A DNA stretch of 64,000 nucleotides, from assembly GCA_039654915.1 (NCBI GenBank), contig CM077597.1, positions 61,718,001-61,782,000 on the forward strand. The letters are read 5' to 3'. Shown piece after piece: positions 58,378 to 64,000 of this stretch. The position numbers and the translations under genes are program-made. The number at the start of each line of letters is the position of its first letter. Position 1 is the stretch's first letter. A model generated the notes under the pieces. It saw only the letters and a list, made by a program, of their open reading frames with translations. It made no database searches and had not been told where the DNA came from. The DNA is from Aquilaria yunnanensis. Lineage: Eukaryota; Streptophyta; Magnoliopsida; Malvales; Thymelaeaceae.

Positions 58378-59260
58378 TTGCTGCTTTGGTGAGCACTTTG
58401 AAGAACGGTCTACACCGATCCCCATATCTGGAGATGAATCTACTGAGGGAAGTGATTCTCCCAGTTAGCCTTTGCACGTCCTTGATTGTTGTGGGAGTTT
58501 GGAATCCTAGCAGGACCTTAACTTTTTCTGGGTTGGCGTCGATTCCTCTTTTTGATACCATGAATCCAACGAACTTGCCCGCATTCACCCCGAACACGCA
58601 CTTCTCTGGGTTGAGACGGATTCCAAATTCCCAAAGTTGGTGGAATGTTTCATTTAAGTCTAAGATATGACTATTAGGCAGTTTACTCTTAACTATCATA
58701 TTGTCGACATATACTTCCATATTCCTCCCGATCTGGGTGTCAAACACCCTGTTCATCAGCCTTTGGTATGTCACCCCTACATTCTTCAGACCGAAGGGCA
58801 TTTTGACATAGCAGTAGGCCTCAACTTCGGTGATGAAGGCGGTTTTCTCCTCATCTTCGGGATCCATCCAAATTTGGTGGTACCCACTGAAGGCATCGAG
58901 GAAGCTGAGCAGACCGTATTCGGTGGTGGAGTCCACCAATTGATCTATTGGTGGCAAAGGATATGAATCCTTAGGATAGGCATCATTTACGTTTCGGAAG
59001 TCCATGCACATTCGGAGTTTATCACTCCTTTCTTTCGTGGCAATGACAACATTGCTAAGCCATTCGGGGTACTTGACCTTTCTTATTACCCCTGTTTCCG
59101 TTAATCGTTGGACTTCGGTTCTAACAAAGCTGTTCTTATGCGCTAAGATGCTTCACTTTTTTTGTCAAACAGGCTCCACCTCCGGGCGCACTGTAAGGCT
59201 ATGTTGGTTTATGCCAGGGTCTACGCCAGGCATGTCCTTTAGAGATTAGGCAAATAGATC
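58339..59260 (-). pseudogene. Tat-1 reverse transcriptase
   Basis: Minus-strand RT begins near 59140 (VQRLTETGVIRKVKYPEWL) and is readable through MCMDFRNVNDAYPKDSYPLP, FLDAFSGYHQIWM and KMPFGLKNVGVTYQRLMN to the catalytic region VYVDNMIVKSK, where the second Asp of YVDD is Asn. GFMVSKRGIDANPEK and FFKVLTKAAKN follow. Stops occur upstream between protease and RT. Confidence 0.88.
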
Positions 59261-59422
59261 TTTGTTCATTAACAGAAAAGATACAAGATTTTCCTTGTCA
59301 CCTTTGGCCAGTTGTTTACCCACTCGAGTACTTTGGCCTGGGACAAGTTCTACATCCTCTGTTTCTATGTTTTCAAGTTCTCCTATTCCTTCCCCCATTG
59401 CCTCTTTTCTGAGCATGGTCTT

Positions 59423-60047
59423 TTATCCCAAAGTTTGTGCATGGATCTTCATTGGGCTTTGTCTTGCTTTCACAAAGACCTTCATCACTTCGGCTTGGCC
59501 AATGAATATCTCCGCGTCCCCTTCCTTCGTCTCGAAGGTAACTATCAAGTACTTCACATATGGGTGAATGTGGAGATTCCCTAGTTTCTGCCTTCCAAGG
59601 ATGGCATTATATAAAGAAGAGACATCTATGACGATGAACCTTGTCATTGTGGAGCTGAAGAGCTCTTTCATGCTTTGAACCAAAGTTCCTTTTAACATCA
59701 GAGGTAGGTCAATCCACCCGAGGACAGGGAGTTCGGATGGACCTACCCCAAAGGTAGGGGAGGTGACAGGTTTGAGGTCACCTTTTGAGATGCCTAAGTT
59801 CGACAGTAGGTGGGAGAATAGAACATCGGCGTTGGAACCGTTGTCGATGAGCACTCTTTTGACGTCCCAACTCCCCATCCTTGCCATAATTAGGAAGGGG
59901 TCATCATGAGGGAACTTCATAGTAGACCCATCTTTCCAAACAAGCTTGTTTGCTGAGTTCCCGAACTCCATCATCGAGATTTCCCGGACTTTCCTTTTCC
60001 TTTCGGCTGAGGGTATTCTAGTGGTGATTGTCTGGATTACTCCCACT
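59423..60047 (-). pseudogene. Tat-1 protease region
   Basis: Minus-strand open frame with ISMMEFGNSAN, HDDPFLIMARMG and the aspartic protease site RVLIDNGSNADVLFSHL, where the usual Gly after Asp is Asn. YNAILGRQKLGNL near the end is the second conserved protease motif. The frame is open across the gag tail and protease for 243 residues. Confidence 0.82.
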
Positions 60048-61414
60048 GGAGGTGGTGGATGCTTCCTGGGGCTTCGATTCTGACGTTGGTCGAAATCATA
60101 GTCCTCGGTTTCTCCTTTCTTCTCTTCTTTCGTTCTTCCATTTGGCGAGGGCATACGCAGGTAACACCGAAGTTGTCCCTACTTGATCAAAGACTCGATG
60201 TACTTTCTCAGCTGGAAGCAATCTTCGGTGTCATGCCCATGATCTCTGTGGAACTGGCAGAACATCTTCATGTTCTTTTTGTTGTCTGAGGTCATGACCT
60301 TCAGACGCTGGATCGGGTTCCGTTGCCTTTCCATGGCCATCAGTATGTTCATTCTTGAGGTGTTCAAGGGAGTGAATGACATTGGTTTCTTCCCCCTCTA
60401 TTTCTGAGGTCTTCCCCCGCCCTCGGTTGGGTACCGAGGTTGATGAATCTGGCCTTTGGAGTGATGGTGATCAGACTTCGGCCTTCCCATCCTCAGCTCT
60501 TCGGCTGTCATGTGTTGTTCCGCCGTTTGGTAGAATTCTCTGAGGGTGTTTGGGGGATTTTTGGATAACTCGTAGAAGAGTTGTAAATCCCTCCAAAGTC
60601 CTCTAATCATGGCAAGGATGCAAATTTTGGGGCGGAAGTCAGGCACGCTCAGGGCTTCTCGGTTGAACCTCTTGACATAGTCCCAAATGGTTTCTGCATT
60701 CTTTTGGGCTATGTCAAACATCTGGACGAGCATCTTCACCGTTGGCCTGCTTCCAATGAACTGTTGAGTGAATGCGGTGGACAACTCTTGGAAACCCATT
60801 ATCGTTCCAGGGGCGAGGGAGTTATCCCATGTAGTCGCTGGCTTGGAGAAACTAACTTCAAAGCACTTGCAGAGGGTGGCATCATCAGCACCATGTAACA
60901 CCATGCTGCATTTATACTTCGTTAGGTGGGCTTAGGGGACGCTATGCCTATCATATGTTTCCAAGCGTGGTACTCGGAAGTCACTTGGTATAGGTGCCTC
61001 TACTACTGCACGGATGAAGGGTAACTCTTCTCCGGTGAAGGTCTCTGACAGCCTTGACCAGACAAGCTTCCGGGAAATTTGCCTTTCTACTTTTTCCAGC
61101 CTCTCCAGGATTTTCTCCATGAGGGTGGTAGTAATGGCCTCTTCTTGTTGCCTGGTGACCTATGGCAACAGAGAACGGTCTCTCCTTTTTGGCTAGTAAC
61201 TTCGTCGGCGTGGGTATTGTGACTTCTCATCCGGTGATGAACTCCACCGGCAGGAGGTTTTTGGCCCTTTTGACCCCGTTTCTCCAACACGACGACCTCT
61301 GGGGGGTACGTCCTCTGTTGAAGACTCATCGCAGAGACTTAGGACTCCTCTCCCGGTGGGTAGCTGGTGAAGAAGCCCTTCAGCCCGAAGGTGGTTGAGA
61401 CCACATTTGGTCAA
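60048..61414 (-). pseudogene. Tat-1 gag
   Basis: Minus-strand gag covers the N-terminal part (about 61330-60930, with IPSDFRVPRLETYD) and the core (60904-60400, VSFSKPATTWDNSLAPGTIM, EETIWDYVKRFN-like, REALSVPDF). The tail (60382-60060) has MFCQFHRDHGHDTEDCFQLR, a knuckle-like motif of this lineage, and a basic SPRKHPPPP end. Frame changes split it into three parts. Part of the core and the tail was copied into integrase. Confidence 0.82.
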
Positions 61415-61621
61415 GCTATTGTGTCATCTTAGCCACAATAGAGCACTGAAAATCACACAGGAAGCTCATCGTGACCATCAAAGGACATTCGTCCTCAGGC
61501 AAAGAAGCCTCTACGGCGGGTTGTTTAGTCGCCAGTTAACTTTCCGGCATGGACCGGGACTTTGGGAGTCCCTTGTCCTTAGAATGTCAGGTCTCAACGA
61601 CAGTGACCTGGGAATGAGTTC
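61415..61621 (-). other. Tat-1 leader
   Basis: Between primer site and gag on the minus strand. No coding region I can support. Confidence 0.5.
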
Positions 61622-61638
61622 CCATAGATGGTGCCAAA
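61622..61638 (-). promoter_or_regulatory. Tat-1 primer-binding site
   Basis: Minus-strand TTTGGCACCATCTATGG lies directly after the 5' LTR end. It is a slightly diverged form of the TTGGCGCCGTCTGTGG-type site usual in this lineage. The tRNA used cannot be named from the sequence alone. Confidence 0.7.
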
Positions 61639-62403
61639 TGATGCCCGGAGGCATCCTCGTTGTATGACATGCTAGCCTGAAGGAGAGACTTCCGGTATGA
61701 GGGTGCCTAAAACACTCAAAAGAGCAGAGAGTCGAGAGAGTTATGTTCCTTCTTACCAAGGTCATTCCCAAGTTTTTTTATAGGAGGGTGTAGGGCCCAC
61801 TCAGATCATGACATGCTTATGGTCGGATGTGGTCCATACCTTCGGAGATAGGTATCTCCAGTTGCCCATAGGCTGTTTTGGCCAAAGGTCAGGGGCGTGT
61901 GCGAGGTCTCTGTGTCAGAGGCTCCTTAACTATTTTGTGTCTCCATGAGACCTCTTCAGGAAACTAGAACCCTTTAGAGTATGGAACTCCTTCAGGACAG
62001 GAGGTCTCCCTCGGCCCGACATTACCACTGAGTGTTGCTAGGTGAGGTCTTTTGACAGAATAGGGCACCTTCAGGAGACATTCTCCTTTGTCGACGATGG
62101 TGATATATACTCCCGAAGTTGATGGGCTCGCCCATCTGAGCGTGTTGTGCATGTCCTTTTTGAGGTCGGTCCAATAACTTACCGAGGGTAGTTGGGGTCG
62201 GGGCTAGGTCTTGACCGAAGGTGGTCTTTGCCTAGGTGATCGGATCTCGGGGACATTGGCACTTCGGTTGTAGGGTGGTGTTCAAACCGAGGATGGTGAG
62301 GGCTTGCCTTTTTCCTGAGGTTGGTCACGTGCATTCCCCGAGGGTGGTACTTACCAAGCCAATTTGGGAAATCTCCAAGGGCAATAGCCCTTTGGCTATC
62401 ACA
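61639..62403 (-). repeat. Tat-1 5' LTR
   Basis: TGATGCCCGGAGGCATCC to GGCTATCACA, 765 bp. It lacks about 90 bp present in the 3' LTR (around 47728-47820) and a few shorter stretches. No purine tract follows at 62404, as expected for a 5' LTR facing flanking DNA. Confidence 0.88.
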
Positions 62404-64000
62404 TATCTTCTTTGAAAAAAAATCAAGTGGGTGACCTGTTCGTGGTTGCTTTGACCTCCCTTTCTATCTTTTTCTTATTCTACAATAGAGCCTTAGGAAT
62501 TCGGGATGGAGATTCAGAGTATAGAAGTTAGCACCGCCAAAGAGAGTTGGAGTTCTCTTAATGCTCATTTGAGCTGCGCCACTTTGGAAAATCCGAAAAA
62601 GTGGTGCTGGAAGTTCTTTCTTCCTTCTTATGTTAAGGTTAGGGTCACCGAGCGTGGAGAGCTGCGCTATCACCCTTGGGAAGAAGAGGTTACCATCTAT
62701 AAATCTCAGCTAAAAAGGGGTCTTTGATATCCCCCTAAAGATGGTCTTAGATTTTTGTGAGTTTTATGGCATAACCATCAATTATTTGCCTCCAAACTCC
62801 TACTTGTATTTCAACACTTTCTTATGCATGTGTAGGGTTTTTAAGGTAGTTCCCCACTTTATCTTCTTCATGCAATTCTACAAGCTTCATTTAGTTCTGA
62901 ATGGGTATTTCTATTTTTTGCTAACTCAAGAGATTGATAGCAAAAAGTATAACTTCACCTTCACCACCAAGGATAGCTGGCAAAGGTGGCAGAAGAAATA
63001 TTTCTTCATGGAGGTACCGAACGAGTGGAAGAATTTGCCAACAAAGTGGGATCCCAGGACCTTGGCAATGGATGTTGTTGACCTGTTGAAACTCTTGACC
63101 AAGGAGCTCAAATCAAAGTTTAAGGAATTTGATAGTCGCATCAGGCAAGTGGCCGACTTGGATGAGAAAGCATTAATGCGCCTAACTTATCCTTTTCCCA
63201 TATAGTGGAATTTGATGATCGAAGAGGTTCTTCGGGAATTCAGTGTAGTCAAGGAGCATCTTACTGATCTTGGAATGCCTAAACCAAGTATATAAAGGAA
63301 AAAGTCCATAATAGTCATGCTCTTTTAGAGGAAGCTCACATATTAAGCCCTTTTGTAGAGTATGTTACTTTCGTCCATTATATGCTGGATCACTTAGTGC
63401 TTAGACTAATATTTTTTCCTTTTTCAGGGATGGCTGACAAGTCAGCTGATTTCTACAAGAGCCTCTTGCTTGGGGAGGTCGAGAAGAAAGAACAAGGAAA
63501 GAAGAAATCCCCAAAGAGAAAAAAAAGACAGCCTTCGGGAGAACCTTGACAAAAGAAATCTAAAGAAAATCTCCCTCTTCCTCCCAAGGTTACCAAAGAA
63601 GTATGAGACTCGGTGACTGAGGTCACCATCTTATCTACCCAAGTGAGTCTGAATTCTCCTGTGAAGACCTTGGGGATTTTTTGGCTATACTTTCAGCAGA
63701 AGAGGTCGAGAAAAAAAGGAAATAGAAGGGAAAGGATGTCCCTGCCGACATCCTTAAGGTAAATGACTCTGGAGTAAGGGACCCTAAGGTTCCTTTACTT
63801 GGTTTGTCTTTTGATCTTTCATCTATAACTTCAGTGAGATCTTTGTAGTGGAAGTGGTGGAGCTAGATTGGATTGCTGACCATGAGCAGTGGTGTTAGCA
63901 TCATAATGCCGAGACTCCTCCAAGGAAAGTATTAAGGAACCCTTTTTGGAAATTTACCTAGAACATGGATTTGTTCTCGGAAGCTTGCCAGAAGATGGTC
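62404..64000 (+). pseudogene. Tat-old antisense gene, continues past the window
   Basis: Second copy of the antisense gene, starting at ATG 62506. Exon 1 (62506-63359) has FFLPSYVKVRVTE and SYLYFNTFLCMCRVFKVVPH, with a frameshift near 62727 and stops from 63206. The intron is inferred at 63360-63427 (GTATGT...TTTCAG), 68 bp, the same length and phase as in Tat-1. Exon 2 begins with the MADKSADFYKSLLLGE block and a Lys-rich stretch. The later exons have several stops and the window ends within them. Its upstream half is at 47183-47648, displaced by Tat-1. Confidence 0.75.

Larger units (their letters stand above)
47649..62403 (-). mobile_element. Tat-1: Tat-lineage Ty3/gypsy element with antisense gene
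   Basis: On the minus strand the order is 5' LTR (61639-62403), primer site, gag, protease, RT, RNase H with a second RNase H-like domain, integrase, repeat-rich 3' untranslated region, antisense gene (plus strand), 3' LTR (47649-48529). The duplicated RNase H and the antisense gene between pol and the 3' LTR are hallmarks of the Tat lineage (Grande/Retand/Ogre relatives). Two solo Copia-1-family LTRs sit inside, and a ~750-bp gag patch lies within integrase. LTRs differ clearly and one has a ~90-bp gap, so the element is old. Outer 5-mers (CATGT / TATCT) do not match well. Confidence 0.85.

Noticed and set aside
47644..62408. CATGT and TATCT as a target duplication of Tat-1
   Set aside because: Only three of five bases agree. 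They are mentioned as flanks but not called as a duplication.

Overview
The window is repeat-rich nuclear DNA from a flowering plant, most likely a eudicot. The evidence is nested Ty1/copia and Ty3/gypsy LTR retrotransposons of plant lineages, spliceosomal introns, and one plant-type nuclear gene. There is no bacterial-style operon, CRISPR array, rRNA or tRNA that I can support. The only gene I judge intact and cellular is a 10-exon minus-strand gene at 32177-34677. It encodes a 291-residue NAD(P)-binding Rossmann-fold (atypical SDR) protein with a probable mitochondrial presequence.

Layout, left to right. (1) 1-5217: decayed minus-strand exons resembling the plant Ulp1-protease-associated (MULE-type) gene family, laced with AGACACTTT-type repeats and two tandem arrays. 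(2) 5409-23722: one Ty3/gypsy chromovirus (Tekay/Del-like, 'Gypsy-1') with 2.3-kb LTRs and target duplication ATTAG. Its 5' LTR is split by a complete Ty1/copia element ('Copia-1', 5436-12939, target duplication AAAAT). Its gag is split by a truncated Copia-1 LTR. (3) 23728-26650: a MULE-like terminal repeat and unassigned sequence. (4) 26660-31380: relic of a second gypsy element ('Gypsy-2') carrying a solo Copia-1-family LTR. (5) 31400-38880: the host-gene island with AT-rich flanks and small repeats. (6) 38880-43394: a decayed second copia ('Copia-2') whose RNase H is split by another solo LTR of the Copia-1 family. (7) 43551-46031: a solo LTR related to Gypsy-1, with target duplication ACATG. 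(8) 46611-64000: a Tat-lineage gypsy ('Tat-1', 47649-62403, gag-pol on minus). It is inserted in an older Tat element whose LTR lies at 46611-47182 and whose antisense gene resumes at 62404.

Tat-1 carries an additional antisense gene on the plus strand, with TATA box, at least three introns and a coiled-coil C-terminus. The same gene, with its first intron at the same phase and the same 68-bp length, occurs in the older Tat copy. Tat-1 is also broken in an unusual way. About 750 bp of a gag copy sits inside its integrase and looks like templated filler DNA. A solo Copia-1-family LTR later landed in that patch.

One LTR family (about 1416 bp, TGTTRG...CAACA) accounts for seven LTR sequences: two from Copia-1, four solo LTRs with target duplications, and one truncated copy. 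The relative order of events can be read directly from the nesting.
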